Position numbers and translations under genes: made by a program. Source: Montifringilla adamsi (lineage: Eukaryota > Chordata > Aves > Passeriformes > Passeridae). Taken from it: a stretch of DNA of 64,000 bases. This document shows, piece after piece, positions 38,005 through 49,900 of the stretch. Location: positions 63,387-127,386 of the forward strand of contig JAGGNK010011225.1 of the NCBI GenBank assembly GCA_017590115.1, in the 5' to 3' direction. Below the pieces are notes generated by a model, which was not told the origin of the DNA, did no database searches, and saw nothing but the letters and a program-made list of their open reading frames with translations. Positions within the stretch are counted from its first letter, which is position 1, and every line of letters begins with the position of its first letter.

Positions 38005-41000
38005 CCCTCTATGTAGTAATATTGTCTTGACCTGTGGAGATGAGCACAGATTGCTTGACTGGTTTTAAGCTCAGCATGGCTTCCTGCTGCAGGATTTTGG
38101 AGACAGACAGTCCTGACTGCAACATCAGACCTGTGCTCCAGGTTGTGTGCAATCTTCAGAAACTAAATTGATTTATCCAGGGATGAGTACAGGTCTCCCC
38201 TAGGGCTGCTGCTTTGGGCTCCCACTGCAGTCTGATTCCTTTTCAGGCACTGTCAGTGTCAGAGAGGCTGGTCAAGATCATCCCTGGGTCTGTCACAAAC
38301 TCAGAACTGCGTTGTTTTCTCATGTCATCCCAGACCCTTCTTACTGCCTTCCTCTGCCTGCCTCATCTGGTGGTTGCTAAGGGTACCACGTGCATCACTT
38401 TGACAAACGGCCGAGCTCCTCTTCATTGCTGCTAGCAAATTTTCACCTCATTTGCTGCTTAAATATTTCCATTCCAGTGGGTCTCCATGTACTCAATACC
38501 ATAACATTCAACTCCTTCAGTCTTCCAGGTGGGTGTAAACCCAAACTATCCTTTCCATCAGTTCTTCTTAGAGGGGCCTGATGTTTGAGAACTGCACAGG
38601 GCAGAAAGTGCTTGGACACATGGCTTTGGTGTCTGGCGAGCTGGTCCCAGGGCACACAGGTGGCTGAAAATGCATTTCTGCCTGATGGACCCCCTTGCTC
38701 AAGTCAGGCCTCTAGCAGCCAAACCACTTGCTTGTGAATTCACCCCTGCCTTCTGGCCACTGTACGTGCATGGATTCAGCTGCTGCTCTTTGAGAGGAAT
38801 ATGGTGGGAACAGTGTTCATTTTGCAAGCACCAAAACCATTTTTGTGTGTAATAAAGTGTGACAAGCAGTCACAACAGAAAATATCTGTAGAAGCCTTTT
38901 TTAGTATAAGCCTCTGTTGCATATTAAATATGCCTATATACATGTAAAAACAGTCACAGTATATTAATATGTATTTACATGGTATTTCTGGTGGAGTATT
39001 TTACAGAGGGGTTGTGGTCTGTGGACGATATTTTACAGCTAGAAAAAGACAATTAAGTCACTGTCCATACTTATTGATGAAAATTGTATGCTGGTAGGTA
39101 AAATTATTTTTAGGGTTATTGATAAATGGCCTGCAAAATGAGGTATATCCAAACAGGCAAACTGCTGCGTATGGGCGTGTTGAGGTGCAGCCTTTGTTAG
39201 TCCACTTGTGTGTGTTGATGTCATTAAATGGGCACCTTCATGTTCAGTTGCTGTTGCACACACAGGCATAGAAGCAGATTGAGTATAATCTCTTTGTCAT
39301 TTACTTTGCTAATTGGCTGTTAATCAACGCTCTGTGTGTATTTGGTTCATCTGTGGAGTTTAGCAGTGACATTTTATGTGTTTGGCAAAGCAAGATGCAT
39401 TGTTTTGAAGAGCCAGCTGTCCTCTGTGGCTCGCTGGCCCACCTGTGACCCACACTGTGTGCTGCAGGATCCAGCTGGGGGCCAAGGCAGCAGCCAGGAC
39501 AGGCAGAAAACGACCTCTGCTTGGGGGCTGGGATCTTTTGCCCGTCAATCTCTGTCTTTCAGCAGCTGAAACTCACCCATCACAGACCTTTTTCTCTAGG
39601 AGTATCTTTATCCACCAAACTTGATAGGGGTTTTTTTGGTATTTTTTTTTGGGAGTTTGTTTTTTTTTTTTTTTTTCTGTCCAGGCAGATCTAAGTTTTT
39701 TTTCAAGAAAATAAGAAATTTATAAATCTTGGATTATCATACCTGATGAATACAAGGCAGGAGTTTCATTTCTCAAAGTTTGGGTTAGGACAGCTTGATA
39801 TCAGTGGGGAGCTGTGAATGATAATCAGTCTTTGGAGAGGAAAGATGTTCCTGTATTTTGCATATTGACACTGAGGAGAAAAAAAAGGATGAAGGAGCTT
39901 CTTGGGTTCTCTGGGGCCTAGCAACAATAAAGGACTCTCTAGATGAACAGACTTATTTGCAGCATTGCAGCTCTGTGTGCTCTGAGCTTCACTTCAGGTT
40001 GTGTGCAACTTGCAGCAATGGAATTGCCTTACCAAGGGATAAATATGGTCTCTTGACAATCTCTCTAGGTAGTCCCTGTCAGCAAAGGTTTCAAGGCACC
40101 TCTGTGCTCCATTGCCCTTCTTTCTGCCTTGCTCTGCTTCTCCACACCCTGGCATTTTGCAGCTGTTTCCATGCAACTGATTTGTTGGTGGGGCATAAGG
40201 AGTCAGGAAGTGGGAGTACCCTGAAGTGAGGGCAGAGGGAGGGCCAACAGGCTTAACACTTTGCTTGTCTTGGGCCTCAGAATGCTTTCTGTTTTCTCTG
40301 TTTCTGTAGAAAATAAGAGGAGTCAGGAGTGGTGTTATAACTTCTTCTGGATTACAAATGCTTCTTAAAAGAAAAATAAAGAAAAGCAAAATCCTGGTTT
40401 TAATCAGGTTTATTTTGATATTAGCTTCCCAGTGTTTGTTCTCTTTTGCCTGCATGTTTAAAATCAGATGTTTAGTGGTTTGAACTGAAATCACACCTTC
40501 CCTTTGCTGCCCTTCTTGGCTGATTACTATGGGCTTGGAAGCCCACTGTGATCCCCCTGCTTTGGCTTAGCTGGGAGGAGCTGGCTGATAGATGAGGAAC
40601 AGGAGCAATGGATCTAGCCTGGAAAATAAAAAACTTCAATAATGAAAATAACAAATGTGGCACAGGGTACAGAGGCTTGATTCCAAAGACCCCTTGGGTG
40701 GGGCAAACACAGCCAGGTATAGGGGCACAAGGTCCAGTCACAAACGTAAACTTAGAGCATGACCTTATAAGAAAAAGGTCCTGACCAACAAGAACTGGAA
40801 ACTTGACCAGATACAGGATAGGATATAGGTTCTATTAGCATACTACTAATTCCCATGACTCCATTCTTCCCACCGTGGCCTGATCAGGTGTCCCCTCCCC
40901 TCAGTATCCTGCTTGCCATGGTTTATGGCCAAAGCCCTCTGCAAATGCATCTGAAGCAGGAATCCCAGTTGGATGAGATTCCACAGATTACAGATCAGCA

Positions 41001-41183
41001 ACACAACCTCAGAAGACACACTGTCTGCTGGAGAGAGGCACTGGACCTGAATGGTGCTGTCCTCCTTATTGTGCCCTGAAGCCCTGGAGCTGCAGTTCCT
41101 TCTGGTTATGTGCCAGAGGTGAGTGCATGTGTCATACTCCACACTGCTCTGATTTGGGGATTGTTGCCAGGGCTCAGAAGAAA

Positions 41184-41220
41184 GACTGAAGGAGCAGCTG
41201 AAGGAGCTGAAGGAGCAGTT
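41184..41220. repeat. CTGAAGGAG short minisatellite
   Basis: CTGAAGGAGCAG, CTGAAGGAG, CTGAAGGAGCAG in series; three units. Confidence 0.8.
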
Positions 41221-41659
41221 ACTGAAACCCACTGGGGACAAAATTAAAATGAGGAAATCACCTGGTGTCTTCAATACTGTGTGATTGCAGGGATTTGTAA
41301 AGAGGAAAGATCCTTAATTAAAAGCTTTCAGAAGTCTTAATGAAATCAGGTGTCTAATCCTGGAGGTAGAGCTGCTTTTGACTAGATAAGGTGTATTGGC
41401 CTCACATGAAGAGAAGGAACCCAGCTGAAAGTCAGCTCTGGTTTCACATTGGATGAAATTCTCCAGAGGTGGAAAGGCGTTTGAATAATAACAAAATGCA
41501 AAAACAGCCATTGTTTTGTGAAAGTGCAGGTGTAGTATGAAAGCATAGTTTGGATTATATTGCCTCTATCAATGCAAGGTCCAGATGTAGAAGTCAAAAC
41601 CTGTCAGCAGGTGAAGCAGGTGCTTGTCTCAAATGCACATTGTCTGCTTTGTGCAGGGA

Positions 41660-41686
41660 CGGACGGATGGATGGATGGATGGATGT
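41660..41686. repeat. GGAT/GGAC tetranucleotide microsatellite
   Basis: GACGGACGGATGGATGGATG continuing to about 41684. It directly abuts the left end of the 608-bp tandem duplication. Confidence 0.9.
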
Positions 41687-42292
41687 GCTCATCAGTCCAC
41701 ATTTCTGTTTAGCTATTGTGCAGCCTCCAACTTTTCTCTCCTTTCCTCCTTCCCGGACAACCTCCATGAATCTGATTTTTGTTCTTTGAATGTTGGCAAC
41801 ATAAGTTATAAGTGGAAAGCCAAAAATAGTAATTTCTTTGTCCATTTTACTCGATGTTCTGCTCTCTCAGGCCTTAATCAGCAGTTTGCAAATTCTTTAT
41901 CATGCCTGGGGGTTCCTGCACTTGGCTGGAAGTTCATGTTCATATAACCTGCCAAGTATTAGCACAAGTCCTTCAGAAAGCAAGAGGCATAAAAGGGGAG
42001 AGGAAGGTTAGCAAACTGGGAAACAGCTCCTGTAGGAATAGAAAAAAAAAGGCAGACATACCAGGAGTAGGTATAGTCCCATACTTTTAGTTCAGTTTTG
42101 TTTAAACGAGCCAGATTTTAAGTTCATTATTTCTGAACCGGTAATGCTCAGCACACTGGAACTAACATAATATCCATGTATCACACAGATTTCTGCAGCA
42201 GCCAATACTCCACTCATGTTTATGGATGACATAAAATTGACAGTTGTCATATATAGGTGGAAATAGTGCATAGAGGCTTTTTTTTTTCCTTT
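41685..42292 (+). repeat. 608-bp tandem duplication, copy 1
   Basis: Begins GTGCTCATCAGTCCACATTT and ends in the T-rich TTTTTTTTTCCTTT. Compared line by line with copy 2 at an offset of 610 bases, I see no mismatch. It has no recognised gene or transposon content. Confidence 0.95.
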
Positions 42293-42294
42293 GC

Positions 42295-42902
42295 GTGCTC
42301 ATCAGTCCACATTTCTGTTTAGCTATTGTGCAGCCTCCAACTTTTCTCTCCTTTCCTCCTTCCCGGACAACCTCCATGAATCTGATTTTTGTTCTTTGAA
42401 TGTTGGCAACATAAGTTATAAGTGGAAAGCCAAAAATAGTAATTTCTTTGTCCATTTTACTCGATGTTCTGCTCTCTCAGGCCTTAATCAGCAGTTTGCA
42501 AATTCTTTATCATGCCTGGGGGTTCCTGCACTTGGCTGGAAGTTCATGTTCATATAACCTGCCAAGTATTAGCACAAGTCCTTCAGAAAGCAAGAGGCAT
42601 AAAAGGGGAGAGGAAGGTTAGCAAACTGGGAAACAGCTCCTGTAGGAATAGAAAAAAAAAGGCAGACATACCAGGAGTAGGTATAGTCCCATACTTTTAG
42701 TTCAGTTTTGTTTAAACGAGCCAGATTTTAAGTTCATTATTTCTGAACCGGTAATGCTCAGCACACTGGAACTAACATAATATCCATGTATCACACAGAT
42801 TTCTGCAGCAGCCAATACTCCACTCATGTTTATGGATGACATAAAATTGACAGTTGTCATATATAGGTGGAAATAGTGCATAGAGGCTTTTTTTTTTCCT
42901 TT
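42295..42902 (+). repeat. 608-bp tandem duplication, copy 2
   Basis: Identical to copy 1 over 608 bases, with only the two bases GC (42293-42294) between the copies. After 42902 the sequences diverge (TTTGTTGAAG here, GCGTGCTC after copy 1). Confidence 0.95.
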
Positions 42903-45631
42903 TTTGTTGAAGTAGTTCAGAACTCAGAGCGGAGCAATCCCATTTCTCCAGAGGTTGTGGGTGGTGGCAGAGCACAGGAGATCACAGAGAAGCAGTGACA
43001 CACTGTGCATCCTTCATATCTGTATTCTACTGAGTAGCTGTTGTTAAAAACAAATCAAAACAAAAAATCTCCAGAGATCAGGAGCAGTGTTGACTTCTGT
43101 GTGTGTGCAAGTCCCTTGCTTCCTGCCTTCATCTTTTTGTGGATCAGAGGAACAGTCTCGCTCTTTCTCCATTTATGCCCCTATCTTCTAAGTGGCGTCT
43201 AATGGGGATGCTTCATGTGTGGAAACATAGGTATCAGGAAGCGATAGTACTGTGAGCTCATGTGGGCAGAATTGCATGAAGAGAATGTCTTACAGCTAAC
43301 TACTCTGGTGTGGTGTGGTGGATAGATAGAAAGTTTATTATAGTTTGAAGTTTGCTCAGTTTCACGGTAGAAGGAGATGTGCTCCAGAGTTTCAGCTGGG
43401 CACCTCCAAGGGCATGAAGGGCTTATGGGATCTCTTCTCTCATCCAGAAAGGAGAAAAGGTTAGAAGCAGGCACCAGACATGACTCATATTTTTGTAGAT
43501 GAAATGGAGAGGAATAACCTCCAAAAAATCTGGGAGGAGCTGGTGTTCCAACACAGGCTTCTAAAAGTAGTTGTTAATCAGAGCTAATCTCTTTAAGGAA
43601 GTTAAATGGTGAAAATACCCTTGGCTTGTGGATGAAAAATGTCTGTTATCACAGATGTAACTCTCTCTTTAATTTAGCAATTCACACTCTTTCACTCCCA
43701 CCTCTCGCCCCCAACAAAATCCGTGGATCAAAGGAGCAGAAAGTTGCGGCTCAGCCTCACTGCTGCTGAGGCTTTGAAAGAGTGAGCGAGCTGTCAGAAT
43801 GTTGCAGTGCACAACCACATCAAAAAGCTCTGATGATATTAACAGATCCTTTCTGTCTAGGTTTCTAAGTAAGTCTTTTCCAGGGTTTATCTAGGATGGC
43901 ACTGGGCACCAGCCTGTTTTGACCTGTTATTTGATTCATCTCCTAAGAAATTCCTCAGAAAGTAACTTGGCTGCTGAGTAAAGGGGAGGTTGTGTAACTC
44001 CTTAAAGGGGAATTATGATATTTCTCCCACATAAATGCATCATTATAGTAAGGAGGTGCAGTGGATTTTAGGTAATCATTAATTTATGAAAAAAAAGTTA
44101 TTATAAAGAGACTTGGTGGGGTTTGTTTGTTTGTTTGTGGGGTTTTTTTGCTGTTTTTGTGTCTCCTCCTCCCACCTCCACATCCCCCACCCCTAAAAGT
44201 CATAAGTTCATATGCAGTAAAAGGTGTCTTTGTCTAGGTGAAAGGTTAGTGGTTCTGGAACTACATATCAATACAATTTCATGTGCAGGCAGTACCCGTG
44301 ATTACTATTTCAGATGGCTGAGGAGTCACTGTTGCTATCTCTGACTCTCTCTGTACTGAAATCAATCTATAGGAATCTAAACAGAGCTAAAGGTGCAAGA
44401 CATTGACTGGGACACACCAGTCAATTTAACTGAATCACAAGGGTGATTACTTGTGTTGCAATGAGTAACAGGCTTTGTAAATGGATTATGTGGGTAATTC
44501 TAGCTCTGACTCTTGAGATTTAATGCTTGTGTGCTTTCTTGCCAGCCTCTCCTCGAAATTCCTTACTGATATAAGTTGGTAGCAAATTGTAGGTTGGCAT
44601 GCATAAATTGCACCTAGAAAATTTCTGCAACCCTCACAGTCTCTGGGATAGCAAAACCAAAGCCACTAATTTCCAGCTTACCTATGTGAATTACAGAAGA
44701 CTGAGCTGCCTGCCAGGTGTCTGAGAGTGAGATGCATTAGTGAGCAGAGTGCAATGTAGCATGATCCTTTGGTGTGGAGTTACCAAGAAACTCTTGAAAG
44801 TTTTACCAGCAGTGTTAGTGTCTTAGTGCCAGACATCCCTTTTCCCATCAGTAACCTGGGACTGCTGCCTTCCAGTACTTGCAAGGGTCAATGTTTCCCT
44901 CATTGTTATATTCGACGTTATCAGCTGCCATACAGGGCATGGTTTGTGTTCTTTACTGTGACTAGAATTACCCTTCCAACTGAGAACTGGCATGGGAGAG
45001 ATTTAATAAACCACTGCAAGTAGCCCTTCCCTTCAGTTCTGTTCATTCTCTGTTACAGACTCAATGTAAATCAGATGAACAAGTTACTGTGTTGTTTTGG
45101 CATTTTGCTGGAAAAGTTGAATATGCAGGGATTTTTGTTGTAGCCTGCACTTCCTGCTGTATAAAAACATGTGATATAAAAGCTGATATAAAATATTTTA
45201 CAGATACTTATAGAGGGAACATTGTTCTAGAGTGTCTCTATCCTGCTCTCCCAAACAGTTCTCTAAATCAAGAAAACAAAAATCTCCATTAAACCTTGAT
45301 ATGGCCCAATGAATCCCAGTTTACTGATGGCTCTTTCCCAAATGATGTTTTCCTTGTCTCTGTCCTAAAATGTGAAGGTCAAGATGCTGTATTTTTAGGA
45401 TGTTGACAGAAATAAGTGTGGGTCCACATTATTCAGTTAGGATGAAATGTACTGTTAACAGCATATTCCTTGTATTTTGGCAAGCAGTACGTGGTAAAGT
45501 TTGCATTCAGACTTTTCTCAAGATCTGATGAGTTCCACTCCACTGTGCCATGTATGATGGAACTAGATTATCCAGTCAAAATTGTAGAAGTTCTCTGCAG
45601 TCTTTGAGGCCTGAGAGTGAACCTCCTTACC
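42903..45631. other. Intergenic DNA, no gene recognised
   Basis: Short unrecognised open frames only. A G/T-rich stretch (about 44116-44160) contains GTTTGTTTGTTTGT. No repeat family recognised. Confidence 0.7.
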
Positions 45632-46254
45632 TCTCGGGTTTTGTGTTGCTGAAATGGCTCCTGAGGTATTAAAGAGTCTCTTTTTTCCCAGCCCTGTGAC
45701 CAAAGAAGAAGCTGAGATGCGTCAGTTCTGCTTTTCAAGGTTGTTTTTTTTTTTCCTTATCTATAACATTGTTTTTCTGACCTGCTGAGGTCTGTCCAGC
45801 AGGTTGGTTCGTGGCACACCGCCTGACCCTGGGGTGGTGTCAACATTTTATACTAACAACTACATGTATTTTATTTACAGTAATTTTCCAATACCTATCA
45901 CCTGTGTTAGACAGTCTGTCTCTACCGTAAACCCATCCAAAAGTGCCACCATCACAGCAGAAGATGGAGGACAAGAAGAAGGAAAAGAAAGGACAGCACA
46001 CACCCAAATTCCTCCATCTTGCCTCTTGAACCCCCATTCTAAAACCCCAAAATTCTACTTTTTCACCCTGTGACAAATTAACTATCATTCTACTTAAACT
46101 CTTGTGGCTTGTAAATCCTCACACAGAGCTGGTATTTTTTTCCATGGGTTAAAATCGAAGGCACAGGTGTCTGACTCCGTGCCAAGGTCCCTGAGCCCCC
46201 TGCCAGGGTCTCGAGCCATCCAGGGCAGCCAGAGGAATGTCCTGGGTTCTGACA
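45632..46254 (-). mobile_element. Solo-LTR-like endogenous retroviral element
   Basis: On the minus strand it starts TGTCAGAACCCAGGACATTC at 46254. It has a TATA box (TATAAAA) at 45852-45846 and an A-rich stretch near 45740-45755 where a poly(A) signal could have been. It extends to about 45632. The hexamer CTTACC lies directly on both sides (45626-45631 and 46255-46260), a candidate 6-bp target-site duplication. The left end lacks the usual TG/CA terminus exactly at 45632 (a TG occurs at 45643), so that edge is uncertain. No internal retroviral genes adjoin it. Confidence 0.75.
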
Positions 46255-46559
46255 CTTACCAAGCAGATTTTAATTTATCACAGCCTTTAGCTACTGCATT
46301 ACCAACATGCTGCATTCATGATATGTGGGCATTTATGCTGGTTGTGTGGCACAGTGGCCTCATTCAAAGATGACTGGAAAACTCACAGATTTTAATGGTA
46401 ACAGGAGGGAATGTTTAGGGAGGCTGTGTAAGCCCTTCCGCTGGTATTGGACCATGCTCTTCGTAGTTCTCCATTATCCAAAATCTCCACTGTAAAAATT
46501 ATGCAGAACACAGATTTGCCCAGTCCTTTCAGAAATCACTCATATATTGTCTGTGAATT
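46255..46559. other. Intergenic spacer between the LTR and an old CR1
   Basis: No gene or repeat recognised apart from the flanking elements. Confidence 0.6.
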
Positions 46560-46960
46560 TGTTTAGTTACTTATTTAGCTGGCTGATAATATTGACATCC
46601 ACAATCTCCTGTGGCAGCAAGTCACAGCAGCTCACTACCTTCTGTGTAAGGAATAATCTTTCAGCTTTTTAAAGCTAGTTTCCAGACAGTTTCCTTGAGT
46701 GTCATGTAGTTCCTGCAGTATGGGATTTGGTGAGCAATGGTTTGGCAGTCAGCAGGGCCACTAGCTGTTAATTTATGTCATGATATTGATATTGCACTGT
46801 ATGATATCCTCCAGCTTTGCAAGTTGAAGAGTCCCAGTCTCTTACAATCTCTATTTTTTGGAACCTAAGAGCTGTCAATGATCACCCCAAGATCTCTTTT
46901 CTCAGTTGTAACTGCCTTTTCCAAGCTTCACATCCTGTAGGCACAGGTAAGCTATTTTCC
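46560..46960 (-). mobile_element. Ancient CR1-like LINE 3' region, antisense
   Basis: The order of short motifs on the plus strand matches the reverse complement of old CR1/L3-type 3' regions as I remember them: GTGGCAGCAAGTCACAGC, CTTCTGTGTAAGGAATAATC, GTGTCATGTAGTTC, CAAGTTGAAGAGTCCCAGTC, TACAATCTC, ATGATCACCCCAAGATC. Highly diverged; edges approximate. Confidence 0.55.
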
Positions 46961-49900
46961 TCCAGGTGTATTTCCTTGCCTTCCTTGACAGCAATTCTGA
47001 CCTGCCATCTTTCTGCCTGCTCAGGTCTCCTGAGCTGATAAAGTTTAGAATGGCATGTGGATCAGAGTCTGTAAACAGGAGAAACTGCCGATGAAATGTG
47101 TAGATAAAGGAATTACAAAATGTTAGTTCTGAGTATTGACAAACATGCCAATTGAGTCTGTGCATCAGCTGTGCTTGAGCGACACTGATGGCTGGATAGC
47201 ACACCTGTGTTTGTCACAGAGGTCAGGCATAAATAGCCCTGTCCAGCAGATAGGGAGAGCTGGGATCCAGAGCCAAGAAATATGTGAGGTCCCAAGCCAC
47301 ATCTAGCTGCCAGCCCTAAGATTAACTGGCTTTATAATGTACCTTCTGGAAATTAAAATTATTTTTAAAATAATTGACCTAGATGCACTTGCAGTAAATC
47401 TACCTGCTTCTTAAGCTTGGGCTGTTATGGCTGCACCATTAATTTCAGAGCTAGCAGTAAACTAATGAGGTAAATCACCCAGTTGGTCTCATTGACTGCA
47501 GGGACCACCCTGACACAGCAGCCAGCTTTCTTACTCTCCCTGGTGTCTATGTAATAGCAGAACTGAAAGTCTGGCTTCGGTATCTCTGCATTGCACATAG
47601 TCTGCAGTGTGATGCTGTGTGTATTAATGAGTCCTCAGAAAGCTGGTTGTGATTGGGATAAATTAAACAAAATCTAGCTATTGCAAATGTGTTAGAGAAC
47701 ATTTACTGTTTAAAGAAAAATGTTTGGTTGATATTGTGGACCAATGTTGGGGGATTTTGGAGATGTGTACGTGCCGTCTCTATGCATTCTAATTCCAGGT
47801 GCTACAATGTGCTAGTGTATGAGATTTACTTTAAATTGTGTCTTAATAAATAGCAGGTCATTAGGCAAGACTTGCGATATGTAAAGAAGAGTCAAGCTTT
47901 TGTTTGCAGTTGCTGCAATGCTGAGAATCACAGGCTTGGGTGTGGATAGAAGAACATACAGACACCAAACTCAGATTTGCATTGCTGAAACCTAAAACCA
48001 GTATCACAGCACATAAAGAGCTCATTTCTTTAAAGGCATGTTGAAATCCCCAGTTGCAAGCTCCCTTCTAAATGAAGCTTTAGAGGGCAACTTAAGAACC
48101 ACAGGGCAATGAGTCTGACTGCCAGCAGGGGCAAGATAACAGAGCTGATAGTAAGGCATACGAGCCCTGGACAGGTAGCTGTAAACACAGCCTGTGGGAA
48201 GCAGACAGAAAGCTGTTTAGAGGATGAGATGCTCTCCATTCAAATTTCAGACACTTTGAAAATGAAGTAGAGTCTAGTCCTAGGCCACAATGAAAATTCA
48301 CATTTTAGCTTCCCTGTGAGACAAAATGCTTAATGAATGTTGTGTGGGACAGGCTTTTGGGTGAGCAACCACTGTGTACAATGTCATCAGTGGTGAGTCT
48401 GTGGCCTGTTCCTTCCAGGGCTTTCAGGGCATATGTAGTCAGAAGGAAATTGATGGCCCAGGGACATGCAGAAGCCAAGCACATAAAATGAATGGTTTTA
48501 TGCTGTTGGCCCCTCACAGCTGATGCTGATCATGCCACCCAGCCCATCTGTGAAACAGAGGGATGAGACACTGAGACTGTGCTATCAATTAAAAAGATGT
48601 AAGGAGAACACAATTTCCTTTCTTTTACTTCTCCTTCCACCATATCCTAAAAGAAACCCCGTTCTGGCCATTATTCAGACTCTCATTCCTCCAAATAGCA
48701 TTAATACAAATATTCCTGAGGTAGGAAAAGGTGTGTATGAAACTTCAGCCCTGAGGAAAGATGTTATGTGCAGTGGAAATTACTTTTTGCATTGGAAATG
48801 TTTATTCAGCCTTAATGGTATTCACCGATCCCACGAAACAAAGCAGGGAAAAAGAGCAAAGCTGAGTGAATCCAATGCAAGTTTTGCCTATAGGGTTTTT
48901 TTCCCCCTCTTTTATTTGGAGCTGAATTTGATCCATTTTCTTTTATTTGCTGTAGAATAACAATGATCCTCTGCTCCCCCAACAGTAAACATTGCAGCCT
49001 GTGAACATCAGGGTTCAGCAAGCAAACTTTGAAAACCCCTTTGCAGGGTAAATGTCAGGCTGTTGTTCAATTAATTATTTTTTAAAAGTGAATTCACATG
49101 CAGCAGTGACCTTTAGCTGTGCTCCACACACACTGCTGCTTTTTATGATCTCATTTGGTGTTTCATGTCTTGGGCTAATATGAGGGACTGGTGGTCTGCA
49201 GAGCAGCAGGAGAGATGCTGCAATGCTGGGGTGGGGGCAGAGATGCTTCCTTCACCCTGCTGGTTTGGGGGATAGGGAAGGGGATCAGCGAGAGCCCCAA
49301 ACTTCAGAGGGAAATCTACTCTGAATCTAGTCTCTCACTCCACCTGAGACATGCTGGGAACAACTTGGTGTTAGTCAGAGTCACCTGGGCTTGGGGAGGG
49401 GATGAAATGACTGATCCCACCTGTTACCTTGCCCCCTTCTCACTGGTGGGATCTTCTGTCACTAACAAATTATTCACAGCTGGGGCTCGAGCGCTGAAAG
49501 AGACAAAAAATGATGGGGTTTGCAGTCCTGCAAATGAGACTGGGCTGTCTCAACCTCTCCATCTGGCACGGTTTGTTGCCTCACCTGGTGTGACAACATT
49601 CTCAACATTCAAGTGAGAAAATAACAATTCCCCTCTGCAGGTAGACTGAGAATGGTTTTCTTGACAGGAGGTGTACATGTGCATCCCAAGGGAGCAAGCA
49701 ACCAGCTGGGAGTGAGTGCTTTGGTTTTGCAAGTTTTCTCACAAAGGTCTGGATTTGCCAGTCCTAAGAAAATGTACCCAGAAGCAATAAGAACATACAT
49801 CTGAAAAAAAAATCTGCTTGAATGAAATTAATGGGAACCACCAGTGGTGGGGTCTAAAGTAATTCCAGAGAGGTTTAGGGCTCTTACCTGCTCTGCAAAA

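Larger units (their letters stand above)
35364..41659. other. Intergenic DNA, no gene recognised
   Basis: Holds T-runs (37979-38004; 39660-39676), a pair of diverged direct repeats (38139-38197 and 39995-40052) and a small CTGAAGGAG minisatellite at 41184-41220. The longest open frame, 166 codons on the minus strand at 39994-40494, is low in recognisable content. Confidence 0.7.

Noticed and set aside
39994..40494. 166-codon minus-strand open frame
   Set aside because: No recognisable domain. It overlaps an open frame on the other strand and one of the diverged direct repeats.
41902..42700. Identical 62-codon open frames at 41902 and 42512 (and other doubled frames)
   Set aside because: They are copies made by the 608-bp tandem duplication, not a gene family.
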